Part shown: one piece after another, positions 26,589-33,800 of the stretch | How the letters are laid out: the number at the start of each line of letters is the position of its first letter | Numbering within the stretch: position 1 is the first letter of the stretch | From: Sphingomonadaceae bacterium | GTDB lineage: Bacteria; Pseudomonadota; Alphaproteobacteria; Sphingomonadales; Sphingomonadaceae | Length of the DNA stretch: 43,500 nucleotides | NCBI GenBank assembly: GCA_947476425.1 | Contig: CANJQJ010000025.1 | Location: 1-43,500, forward strand | Direction: 5' to 3' | Translations under genes and position numbers: made by a program | The notes under the pieces: generated by a model | Databases searched by the model: none | Told to the model about the DNA's origin: nothing | Seen by the model: only the letters and a program-made list of their open reading frames with translations

Positions 26589-27265
26589 AGCCGGAAGGGG
26601 AAGCGGCGCGCGATGCGAACCGTGTCACGGTCAATGCCTGCTTCGTCGAGCAGCTCGTTCCAGTCGTCCCGGCGAAAACTGCGGGCGATCGACAGCTGCC
26701 CGTCTTGCCGGACGATCCTGTGCCATCCCATCAGGACTGCCAGCACCGGAAAGCCGTAATAGGGAAAATATCGGCGGTGAAGATCGTTGACCAGCCAGCC
26801 GACCACTGCCTCGCCTTCCATGAACCGCAGGAACTCGACGAGCTCCGCGTGCGACATATGATGCGTCACGATACTGCTCGCGACGAAATCGAAGCCCTCG
26901 CCCGCAAGCGCCTTGTAATCGCCCGTGCGGTAGCGAATCGACATGTCGGGCGGCGTGGCTGCGCGCGCGTTCACCTCGCTGCCCGGATTGAGATCGATCC
27001 CGACGAGATCGGTAGTGACACCCTGCCGCTTGGCCCAACGCGCAATCGTCCGCAGCATGTCGCCTTGCCCGAAGCCAACATCGAGCAGGCTGAAATGCTT
27101 TCGCGCGCCAACGGCCCGCCGAAGAAATTCGATCGTTGGAAGCGAGGCCAGCGTCAGGCGGTTGACCATGGCCAGATCAGACAACACCCGAGCATAGGTT
27201 TCTGCCGGAAGATCCGGCGAATCCATCTGTTCCTCGGCGATGGTTCGCGACGACAGCGACCTCAT
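26567..27265 (-). CDS. SAM-dependent methyltransferase
   Basis: This is a 232-residue class I methyltransferase. The SAM motif LLDVGFGQGDML is at about 60-71, the acidic residue after the second strand is in VGIDLNPG, and the later motif is FDFVASSIVTHHM. The start ATG overlaps the polyketide synthase stop by four bases (ATGA, 27262-27265), a sign of coupled translation. A longer upstream frame has no domain and overlaps the synthase, so it was rejected. In the srs operon of Streptomyces griseus and the bps operon of Bacillus a methyltransferase follows a type III polyketide synthase and methylates phenolic or pyrone lipids, which suggests the role here. The substrate is not proven. Confidence 0.85.
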   Translation of the reverse strand: MRSLSSRTIAEEQMDSPDLPAETYARVLSDLAMVNRLTLASLPTIEFLRRAVGARKHFSLLDVGFGQGDMLRTIARWAKRQGVTTDLVGIDLNPGSEVNARAATPPDMSIRYRTGDYKALAGEGFDFVASSIVTHHMSHAELVEFLRFMEGEAVVGWLVNDLHRRYFPYYGFPVLAVLMGWHRIVRQDGQLSIARSFRRDDWNELLDEAGIDRDTVRIARRFPFRLCVERLR

Positions 27266-28284
27266 GGCACACCGGTAAATCGAAAACCCTCGGCGGCGAC
27301 CCCGGGACCAAAGGCCATCGCGATCCCCGGTTCGATGCTCGGCTCGGCCATCATTCTGGCCAGGACGAACATGAGGGTTGCAGAAGACATGTTGCCGCAA
27401 TCATGAAGCACGGAACGCGAGACTGCCAGCGCGTCGGGACCAAGCCCAAGCCCATGTTCGACGGCGTCGAGAATCGAGCGTCCACCCGCGTGAACTGCCC
27501 AGCTGCCGGTGCCCTGCCGCAGGCTCTCGCCAAGTGCCGTTTCGTGGAGCGCCTCGCCGATGCGCGCCGGTACCGCACCCGAAAGATGCATCACGAAACC
27601 CCGGTCGCCGATCGTCCAGCGAATGAGTTCGGCGCTGTCGGGCAGCTCCGCAGCGAAAAAATCGCCAATTGAGAGCCCGCGCGGCTCGGCGGAAACCAGT
27701 GCAGCCGCCGCGCCGTCAGCGAACTGGAGCATCGCAAGCAACGGCTCGATCGCCTGCGTCGCCTGGAGATGCAGCGTCGATAGCTCGACCGTCACGACCA
27801 GGACCTTGGCTGACGGCTCGGAACGAACGATATGGTGCGCCACGCGAAGCGCGGCGACGGCAGCATAGCAACCCATGAAGCCCACCAGGGTACGTTCGGT
27901 GGATGCCGGCAAACCCAGCCGTGCGGCGATGATCTGGTCGATGCCGGGCGCGACGAAGCCGGTGCAGCTTGCCACGACCAGATGGGTTACTCCCTCGATC
28001 GGAATGCCGGCGATTGCCTCCTGCGCCAACGCGGGCGCCGCCTCGGCATAGATTGCCATGCGCTCGGAGGTGGAAGGCAGTTCCTGATCCCCATAAAAGC
28101 GTCCGGCATCGGGCAACACCGACCAGCGATGCGCGATTCCCGATCGCCCGGCCATTCGCTCGAACAGCATTTTCACACGGTCGTCCGTAAGCCGGTTGAG
28201 GGCCCAGCCGATGAACATCCGGTGGACATCGTATTTCGGAACGGCGGTGCCGATAGCGTTTATGTGGGCGCGGTGTGTGCTCAA
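27262..28284 (-). CDS. Type III polyketide synthase (chalcone/stilbene synthase family)
   Basis: This is a 340-residue type III polyketide synthase that extends an acyl-CoA starter with malonyl-CoA units and cyclises the chain. The catalytic triad is complete: Cys139 in GFMGCYAA, His265 in [14 protein letters not shown], and Asn298 in DCGNMSSAT. The FGPG loop is at about 325-328. Bacterial members make alkylresorcinols, alkylpyrones or tetrahydroxynaphthalene; the sequence alone does not tell which. It heads an operon with a methyltransferase and a flavoprotein. The lepA gene is divergent, with about 100 bases between. The first residues ([19 protein letters not shown]) fit the family start. 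Confident family call, product unknown. Confidence 0.92.
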   Translation of the reverse strand: MSTHRAHINAIGTAVPKYDVHRMFIGWALNRLTDDRVKMLFERMAGRSGIAHRWSVLPDAGRFYGDQELPSTSERMAIYAEAAPALAQEAIAGIPIEGVTHLVVASCTGFVAPGIDQIIAARLGLPASTERTLVGFMGCYAAVAALRVAHHIVRSEPSAKVLVVTVELSTLHLQATQAIEPLLAMLQFADGAAAALVSAEPRGLSIGDFFAAELPDSAELIRWTIGDRGFVMHLSGAVPARIGEALHETALGESLRQGTGSWAVHAGGRSILDAVEHGLGLGPDALAVSRSVLHDCGNMSSATLMFVLARMMAEPSIEPGIAMAFGPGVAAEGFRFTGVP

Positions 28285-28383
28285 GTGTACATCCTAACAC
28301 AGGGCAACGCATGCTGCCCCGGATTAGTTTCCACTACCAGCCCCCTCTGTGCAGCGCGGCAAAGCCCTGCTATCGCGCGCGGC

Positions 28384-30180
28384 ATGGCGACTGAAATATC
28401 CAAGATCCGCAACTTCAGCATCATTGCGCATATCGACCACGGCAAATCCACGCTGGCCGATCGGCTGATCCAGCGTTGCGGCGGGCTGACCGACCGCGAG
28501 ATGACCGAACAGGTCCTCGATAACATGGATATCGAGAAGGAACGCGGCATCACGATCAAGTCGCAGACCGTGCGGCTCGACTACAAGGGCTACGTCCTCA
28601 ACCTGATGGACACCCCGGGCCATGTCGACTTCGCCTATGAAGTCAGCCGCAGCCTCGCCGCCTGCGAAGGCGCGCTGCTGGTGGTCGACGCGGCGCAGGG
28701 CGTCGAGGCGCAGACGCTCGCCAACGTCTACCAGTCGATCGAACATGACCATGAGATCGTCCCGGTCATCAACAAGATCGACCTCCCCTCGGCCGAGCCC
28801 GAGAAGGTCAAGGCCGAGATCGAGGAAATCATCGGCCTGCCAGCCGAGGACGCAGTGCTGTGCAGCGCCAAGACCGGGATCGGCATCGACGAGATCCTCG
28901 ACGCAGTCGTCGCGCGAATCCCGCCGCCCAAGGGCGACGCCAGCGCGCCGCTCAAGGCGATGCTGGTCGATAGCTGGTACGACCCGTATCTGGGCGTCGT
29001 CATCCTGATCCGCGTGATCGACGGCGTCGTCAGGAAGGGCCAGCAGGTCAAGTTCATGAACGCTGGGACGATGCACCTGATCGATCGGGTCGGCTGCTTC
29101 CGCCCCAAGATCGAGCAGCTCACCGAGCTCGGGCCAGGCGAAATCGGCTTCATCACCGCGCAGATCAAGGAAGTCGCGCAGACCGCGGTCGGCGACACCA
29201 TCACCGACGCGAAGCGGCCCGCCGCGCAGGCGCTGCCGGGCTTCAAGCAGGTCCAGTCGGTGGTGTTCTGCGGGCTCTTCCCGGTCGACGCCAACGACTT
29301 CGAGAAGCTGCGCGAATCGATCTCGCGGCTGCGGCTCAACGATGCGAGCTTCACCTTCGAGATGGAGACCTCGGCCGCACTCGGCTTCGGCTTCCGCTGC
29401 GGCTTCCTCGGCCTGCTCCACCTCGAGATCATCCAGGAGCGGCTTACCCGCGAATATGATCTCGACCTCATCACCACCGCGCCCTCGGTGGTCTACAAGA
29501 TCAAGCTCAACCATGGCGGTGGCGAGCTCGAACTCCACAATCCAGCCGACATGCCGGACCCGAGCCGGATCGACATCATCGAGGAACCGTGGATCGAAGC
29601 AACGATCTACGTGCCCGACGAATATCTGGGCAGCATCCTCAAGCTCTGCCAGGACCGGCGCGGCATCCAGAAGAACCTCACTTATGTCGGTGGCCGCGCG
29701 CAGGTGGTCTACGAACTGCCGCTCAACGAAGTGGTGTTCGATTTCTATGACCGGCTGAAGTCGATCAGCCGCGGCTATGCGAGTTTCGACTATCACCAGA
29801 TCGGCCATCGCGAGGGCGATCTCGTCAAGATGGGCATCCTCGTCAACGGCGAGCCGGTCGATGCACTCAGCATGATCGTCCATCGCGGCGTCGCCGAAGG
29901 CCGTGGCCGCCACATGTGCGAGCGCCTCAAGGACCTGATCCCGCGCCACCTGTTCAAAATCCCGATCCAGGCCGCCATCGGCGGCAAGGTGATCGCACGC
30001 GAGACGATCGCCGCGATGCGCAAGGACGTCACCGCGAAATGCTACGGCGGCGACGCCAGCCGCAAGCGCAAGCTCCTCGACAAGCAGAAGGAGGGCAAGA
30101 AGCGAATGCGCGAATATGGCTCGGTGAGCATACCGCAGGAAGCGTTCATCGCCGCACTCAGGATGGGCGACGAGAGCTGA
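28384..30180 (+). CDS. lepA: Elongation factor 4 (LepA)
   Basis: This is a 598-residue translational GTPase that acts on ribosomes, probably in initiation or assembly and under stress. The P-loop is AHIDHGKST at residues 15-23, the G3 motif DTPGH at 76-80, and the G4 motif NKID at 130-133. The C-terminal LepA-specific domain ends in [20 protein letters not shown]. The length is exactly usual. Upstream in-frame codons extend the frame far into the polyketide operon and are not coding. Codon use is strongly biased to G/C third positions compared with neighbours, as expected for a well-expressed gene. Confidence 0.97.
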   Translation: MATEISKIRNFSIIAHIDHGKSTLADRLIQRCGGLTDREMTEQVLDNMDIEKERGITIKSQTVRLDYKGYVLNLMDTPGHVDFAYEVSRSLAACEGALLVVDAAQGVEAQTLANVYQSIEHDHEIVPVINKIDLPSAEPEKVKAEIEEIIGLPAEDAVLCSAKTGIGIDEILDAVVARIPPPKGDASAPLKAMLVDSWYDPYLGVVILIRVIDGVVRKGQQVKFMNAGTMHLIDRVGCFRPKIEQLTELGPGEIGFITAQIKEVAQTAVGDTITDAKRPAAQALPGFKQVQSVVFCGLFPVDANDFEKLRESISRLRLNDASFTFEMETSAALGFGFRCGFLGLLHLEIIQERLTREYDLDLITTAPSVVYKIKLNHGGGELELHNPADMPDPSRIDIIEEPWIEATIYVPDEYLGSILKLCQDRRGIQKNLTYVGGRAQVVYELPLNEVVFDFYDRLKSISRGYASFDYHQIGHREGDLVKMGILVNGEPVDALSMIVHRGVAEGRGRHMCERLKDLIPRHLFKIPIQAAIGGKVIARETIAAMRKDVTAKCYGGDASRKRKLLDKQKEGKKRMREYGSVSIPQEAFIAALRMGDES

Positions 30181-30251
30181 ACTGCTGACACCACCCCTGT
30201 GATGGAGGTGAGGTGAGGAATATGGGTGGCCGCTATAGTCCTGCTGGTCGC

Positions 30252-30431
30252 TCAGGGTGTTGGCGGGGTTTCCGGGACGCCGCGATCCGGCTGATCATGA
30301 TCGGGCTGGTTGGGGACGATTTCGGGCATATCCGGGCGCGGTTGCTCCACGGGAAGGTCCGGGGCGGGCGATTCCGGTGGCGATTGGGGATTGATCGTAT
30401 CGGGGGGAGAAATTTCCGGCTGCGTTGCCAT
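30252..30431 (-). CDS. Small proline-rich protein, 59 residues
   Basis: This is a short acidic peptide with about 18 prolines, repeated PP, PD and PE pairs, and no hydrophobic segment or Cys. It begins MATQPEISPPDTINPQSPPE. An AGGTGA site lies a few bases before the ATG at 30431. Similar Pro-rich small proteins occur in other sphingomonads as far as I recall, which supports a real gene. Much longer frames around it are antisense to the SRAP gene. It is probably unstructured; the function is unknown. It is divergent from the SRAP gene, sharing a 144-base promoter region. Confidence 0.6.
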   Translation of the reverse strand: MATQPEISPPDTINPQSPPESPAPDLPVEQPRPDMPEIVPNQPDHDQPDRGVPETPPTP

Positions 30432-30517
30432 GGCTGTCACCTCTTCCCCGCAAACGGGCGGCATCCCCCCGAGGTTCCCCAATTCGCGCGTCGAGCGGAC
30501 CGGCAATGCGCTGTAAT

Positions 30518-30531
30518 GACGTAAAAACGTC
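30518..30531. promoter_or_regulatory. Palindrome GACGT-AAAA-ACGTC, possible operator
   Basis: A perfect five-base inverted repeat around AAAA lies in the shared region between the Pro-rich gene and the SRAP gene, 45 bases before the SRAP start. It could bind a dimeric regulator. It does not match the GTTC-N7-GTTC SOS box of alphaproteobacteria. Confidence 0.35.
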
Positions 30532-30575
30532 GTTTTAACTCGCGATTGGGCGATTTGTCCGTCACGATTGCGGGC

Positions 30576-31169
30576 ATGTGCAACCATTATCGCGCCAATG
30601 CGCGGCTGATCGAGGACTGGGCGGTTTGGGCGGGCTACAAGCCGGCTAAGCCAACGCCGGACGAGGTCTGGCCAAAGGGCCTCGCGACGGTGGCGCGACA
30701 GGATGCTGGACGGATCGTGCCGGAGACGATGCGTTGGGGGGTGCCGCTGGCGACGACAGGCAAGAGCGGCAAGCCAGTCACGAAGTGGCTCACCAACGTC
30801 CGCAATCTTGCCAGCCCGTTCTGGAAAAACATGCTCGCGCGCCCGGCCCAGCGCTGCCTCGTCCCCTTTTCGAGCTTTGCGGAGCCGAAGGCGGGCAAGG
30901 ATCCGGCGACCGGTCGTCCGGCGGAATATTGGTTCAGCATCCCGAGCGCCCCAGTGGCTGCGTTCGCTGGCATCTGGCGCCCGTCCGAGGCGGGCAATGT
31001 CTTCGCCTTCCTGACCTGCGAACCCAATCCGCTGGTCGCGCCGTTGCATCCCAAGGCGATGCCGGTGATCTTGCAGGAAGCGGATTATGCGGGCTGGCTG
31101 GACGGCGACCTCGATGCCGCATGCGGCCTCGCGCTCGCCTATCCGTCGCAATTGATGGTGGTCGGGTAA
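30576..31169 (+). CDS. yedK: SRAP domain protein (YedK/HMCES), abasic-site shield
   Basis: This is a 197-residue SRAP protein. Members crosslink to abasic sites in single-stranded DNA through the amino-terminal Cys and so protect them. The required residues are visible: Cys2 (exposed once Met is removed), Asn74 in TNVR, Glu103 in FAEPK and His158 in HPKAMPVIL, matching C2, N75, E105 and H160 of E. coli YedK. The start must be the ATG at 30576 so that Cys is residue 2; a longer frame from 30546 would block it. It is divergent from the Pro-rich gene. Intact and confident. Confidence 0.93.
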   Translation: MCNHYRANARLIEDWAVWAGYKPAKPTPDEVWPKGLATVARQDAGRIVPETMRWGVPLATTGKSGKPVTKWLTNVRNLASPFWKNMLARPAQRCLVPFSSFAEPKAGKDPATGRPAEYWFSIPSAPVAAFAGIWRPSEAGNVFAFLTCEPNPLVAPLHPKAMPVILQEADYAGWLDGDLDAACGLALAYPSQLMVVG

Positions 31170-31199
31170 GGCAGATCGAGCGCAATCCGGCTCGCAACC

Positions 31200-32219
31200 T
31201 CACATCGGCAAGCGGCTCTCGATGCAACCGTACCAACCAAGCCCCTCATAGGTTTCGTACCCCGGCGTCAGCGCATAGGATACCAGGCGGTCACCTTTCC
31301 GGTAGAAGCCGCTCGGGCCGCTCGCCTCAAGCGGGTAGCGCTCGCCGAGCTGGCAGCGACCATCGGAGGCGGCGATTACCTCGTGGCGGGCGTTCAGGAG
31401 CATGACTCGCGTATCGCGGCGCTCCTCCTCGCTGAGCGCAACGCCCTGGACGATGTCGCGGGCCTGGGGCTCCCAGTTGAAGAAGATGCCGAGAACGCCG
31501 ATCGGCTGCCCGCCAACCGCGCCGCCACGTCGAATGGCGGTCGAGTAGGTCGCAACCTGCGCTTTTTCGAGCGCCTCGTTGCGGTTGATGTCGCACACCG
31601 CGAAATCGTCGCCGCTCGAGGTCTGCAGCGCCTTCTTGAACCATTCCGTCGCGGAAACATTCTGGCCCACGGCGCGGTGGTAGCGATCGCCGCGTCCGGT
31701 GGCGACGACGTTGCCGTTGCGATCCGCGACCCAGAGGTCGAGATAGACGGTGTAGGACCGCAGGATCGTGGCGAGGCGGCTGCCGGCATGGGCAAGCGCC
31801 TCGTGGGATGGCTGCTCGACGGCATCCACCACCGCACTGTCGGTTGCCCACCAGCGCACGTCGCAGGAGCGTTCGTAGAGATTGCGATCGATGATCTCGA
31901 CGACATTATGCGCGAGATCGGCAAAGCGCTGGCCGCGAAATTCATACATCATCTGCTTGCCCGCTGTCTCGATCCGCGCCGTGCTGGCGGTGACCTCGCT
32001 CTGCAGTTGTGCGGACAATGCGTTGACCTCGCCAGCGATTGCACCCATTTCCTGCGCAACGACCGCGAAGCCCGATCCGAACGTGCCAGCCCGGCTCGCT
32101 TCCAGGCGCGCGTTCAGCGACAGCATCTGCGTCCGCAGCATGATCGCATCGATTACCGCGATCTTTTCCTCGGTGATCCGTGAAACTTCGAAGGCCAAGT
32201 TGGGAACATCGTCTTGCAC
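31200..32219 (-). CDS. MCP-like signalling protein with C-terminal Cache-type sensor
   Basis: This is a 339-residue soluble protein with reversed layout. Residues about 1-75 hold a short chemoreceptor-like helical hairpin (MLSLNARLEASRAG and GFAVVAQEMGAIA match the conserved MCP tip). A C-terminal part (about 130-335) contains the DLWVADRNGNVVATGRG and GVLGIFFNWEPQARDIV segments of a Cache/PDC sensor. There are no membrane segments and no methylation helices of full length. Family members are found in sphingomonads. The visible start is a GTG with a poor ribosome-binding site, and the true start is uncertain. No che genes lie nearby. The role in chemotaxis is unproven. Confidence 0.7.
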   Translation of the reverse strand: MQDDVPNLAFEVSRITEEKIAVIDAIMLRTQMLSLNARLEASRAGTFGSGFAVVAQEMGAIAGEVNALSAQLQSEVTASTARIETAGKQMMYEFRGQRFADLAHNVVEIIDRNLYERSCDVRWWATDSAVVDAVEQPSHEALAHAGSRLATILRSYTVYLDLWVADRNGNVVATGRGDRYHRAVGQNVSATEWFKKALQTSSGDDFAVCDINRNEALEKAQVATYSTAIRRGGAVGGQPIGVLGIFFNWEPQARDIVQGVALSEEERRDTRVMLLNARHEVIAASDGRCQLGERYPLEASGPSGFYRKGDRLVSYALTPGYETYEGLGWYGCIESRLPM

Positions 32220-32578
32220 GGCGAATGATCCATCTTTTGATGAGTCCTCCCCGGTCGATCGCTCTGCGGCGTTGCTATCAATTCTTATCTGCGAAAAGTT
32301 AAGGTTGAATCAAGCACAATAGATTTACGCGCTGCAGCGCACACAAGGTCGCGACTCGATGGCCAAAGGGCCATAAAGCCGCACGCCCCTTGATCTTGGA
32401 CGCCAAATAGCCCAAAGCTAAGCGAGTAGCTCTGGCGAATCCAGAGCGCCCAATCGTGCATTTGATGGATGCTGAGCGGCAGCATTGGAAATGCGCCGGG
32501 TTCTCCCCGGCCGCATGCTAATGTCCCGGACAATTGCAATTCGAGCCGTCACGGGTGGCTCGACCCTGGAGAAATTGA
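32220..32578. other. Hairpin-rich intergenic region, possible structured RNA
   Basis: This 359-base gap lies between divergent genes and holds five separate perfect or near-perfect stem-loops in 183 bases: the palindrome GCGCTGCAGCGC (32329-32340), ATGGCC/GGCCAT (32359-32374), GCTCTGG/CCAGAGC (32429-32447), a two-part stem GCATTT/AAATGC enclosing ATGCTG/CAGCAT (32458-32494), and GCCGGG/CCCGGC (32495-32511). This is more pairing than usual for an intergenic region. An 84-residue minus-strand frame over it has no family features. A non-coding RNA or a long leader is possible. I cannot match it to a known RNA family. Confidence 0.4.
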
Positions 32579-32788
32579 ATGTCGAAGACCGCCGTCCGCC
32601 CCTACCTGATCCTCAAGGACGCTGAAGGCGCGTATCGAATCACCGTGCGCACCACGCGCTTCAATTCGCAGGGCTATCCGCTGATTTCGTCGAACGAACT
32701 CGAAGACAAGTTCCCGAGCGCCGTCTCCGCGCGTGCCTATGTGCGCGAGCATTTCCGCGCCGAGACCACGGACATCGCGACCAAGTAG
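32579..32788 (+). CDS. Hypothetical protein, 69 residues
   Basis: This is a small basic protein starting MSKTAVRPYLILKDAEGAYR, with a beta-rich front (YLILKDAEGAYRITVRTTRF) and an alpha-helical end (SAVSARAYVREHF). Codon use fits the genome and a GGAGAAA site lies right before the ATG, so it is probably real. No known domain is recognised. It is not the YegP repeat despite a vague likeness in the KDAEG start. It is followed by the VOC gene after 53 bases. Confidence 0.6.
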   Translation: MSKTAVRPYLILKDAEGAYRITVRTTRFNSQGYPLISSNELEDKFPSAVSARAYVREHFRAETTDIATK

Positions 32789-32841
32789 GCGACTGGCGCA
32801 ACTATCGCTTCCAGCCTATGTTCAAGGTGCTGGAGGTGACG

Positions 32842-33219
32842 ATGTCTGCGCAGCTCAATCATACGATCATCTGGTGTCGCGACAAGGTATTGGCGGCCGG
32901 TTTCCTGGCGGACATGCTCGGCCTGCCACCCCCGGTTCCGTTCTCGCATTTCCTCGTGGTCGCGCTCGACAATCATGTGTCGCTCGACTTCATGGAAAAG
33001 GCCGGTCCTATCGCGCCGCAACATTACGCGTTCCTGATCGGCGAGGCTGATTTCGACGTGGTGTTCGCGCGCATCCAGGCGAAGGGGCTGACCTATTGGC
33101 CCGATCCGGCGCGATCGCATCCGGGCGAAATCAATCGCCATGACGGCGGGCGCGGATGTTATTTCGAGGATCTCGACGGGCATCTGCTCGAAGTGATCAC
33201 GCGACCCTATGGCGGCTGA
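32842..33219 (+). CDS. VOC (glyoxalase/bleomycin-resistance fold) family protein
   Basis: This is a 125-residue single-domain VOC protein with two beta-alpha-beta-beta-beta halves. The N-terminal strand NHTIIWCRDK carries the first metal-ligand His. The closing segment YFEDLDGHLLEVI matches the typical end with Glu as last ligand. Members include dioxygenases, glyoxalases and antibiotic-binding proteins; the activity here is unknown. The ATG at 32842 has GGAGGTGAC directly before it and was preferred to ATG 32818. Confidence 0.8.
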   Translation: MSAQLNHTIIWCRDKVLAAGFLADMLGLPPPVPFSHFLVVALDNHVSLDFMEKAGPIAPQHYAFLIGEADFDVVFARIQAKGLTYWPDPARSHPGEINRHDGGRGCYFEDLDGHLLEVITRPYGG

Positions 33220-33263
33220 AGAGGCGTTTCCGAAACGGCGGAATAGCTGTAGAGGCTCGCGCC

Positions 33264-33728
33264 ATGCGCTATTTCCTGGATACCGAATATAATGGCTTCG
33301 GCGGCGAACTGCTCAGCATTGCGCTGAGCCCCGAGCTCGGCGACGAGGAATTCTACGCCACCTTCCCGCTGCCGCAGCAAATCCATCCCTGGGTCGCCAA
33401 GCATGTCACGCCCTTCCTGCACATGGTGCCGCAGGGGCTCGATCAGGAAATGAGCCTCATCGAGGCTGGCGCCGAACTCGCGCGCTACCTGGCGCATGAT
33501 CTCCATCCGATGATCGTCGCGGACTGGCCGAACGACATCGCCTATTTCTGTTCGCTGCTGTCGCCGGAACCGGGCGAGATGATCGATATCGGCACGATCG
33601 AGTTTCTGCTTCTCCGCACACCGGGCTTCAGTACCGCCGCCAACAGCAAGGTTCCGCACAATGCGCTCCACGACGCACGCGCGTTACGGGCATTCGCGCT
33701 CGATGAAGGCATGATCGCGGGTATTTAG
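33264..33728 (+). CDS. DEDDh-type 3'-5' exonuclease-like protein
   Basis: This is a 154-residue protein with the acid pattern of DnaQ-like exonucleases. Asp6 and Glu8 are in FLDTEYN, a middle Asp lies at 87 or 91 (VADWPNDIAYF), and HNALHDARAL near the end supplies His132 and Asp137. All four acids and the His are therefore present. This suggests an RNase T/oligoribonuclease-like nuclease on RNA or DNA ends, but it is short and the substrate is unknown. No signal peptide. It lies 44 bases after the VOC gene. Confidence 0.7.
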   Translation: MRYFLDTEYNGFGGELLSIALSPELGDEEFYATFPLPQQIHPWVAKHVTPFLHMVPQGLDQEMSLIEAGAELARYLAHDLHPMIVADWPNDIAYFCSLLSPEPGEMIDIGTIEFLLLRTPGFSTAANSKVPHNALHDARALRAFALDEGMIAGI

Positions 33729-33800
33729 GCCAGCCTTCGGATAGGCGTGCGCATCCGTTGCCGATGACAGTTTCGCCCGCAAGAGCAGAAACGGGAGATA

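Noticed and set aside
28324-29949. Minus-strand open frame across lepA
   Set aside because: It is the antisense shadow of a strongly biased core gene. Its composition (Asp, Val, Leu-rich) and lack of motifs fit an artefact.
32842-33219. VOC protein as a fosfomycin or bleomycin resistance gene
   Set aside because: Only the general fold is visible. Nothing in the neighbourhood or residues points to an antibiotic.
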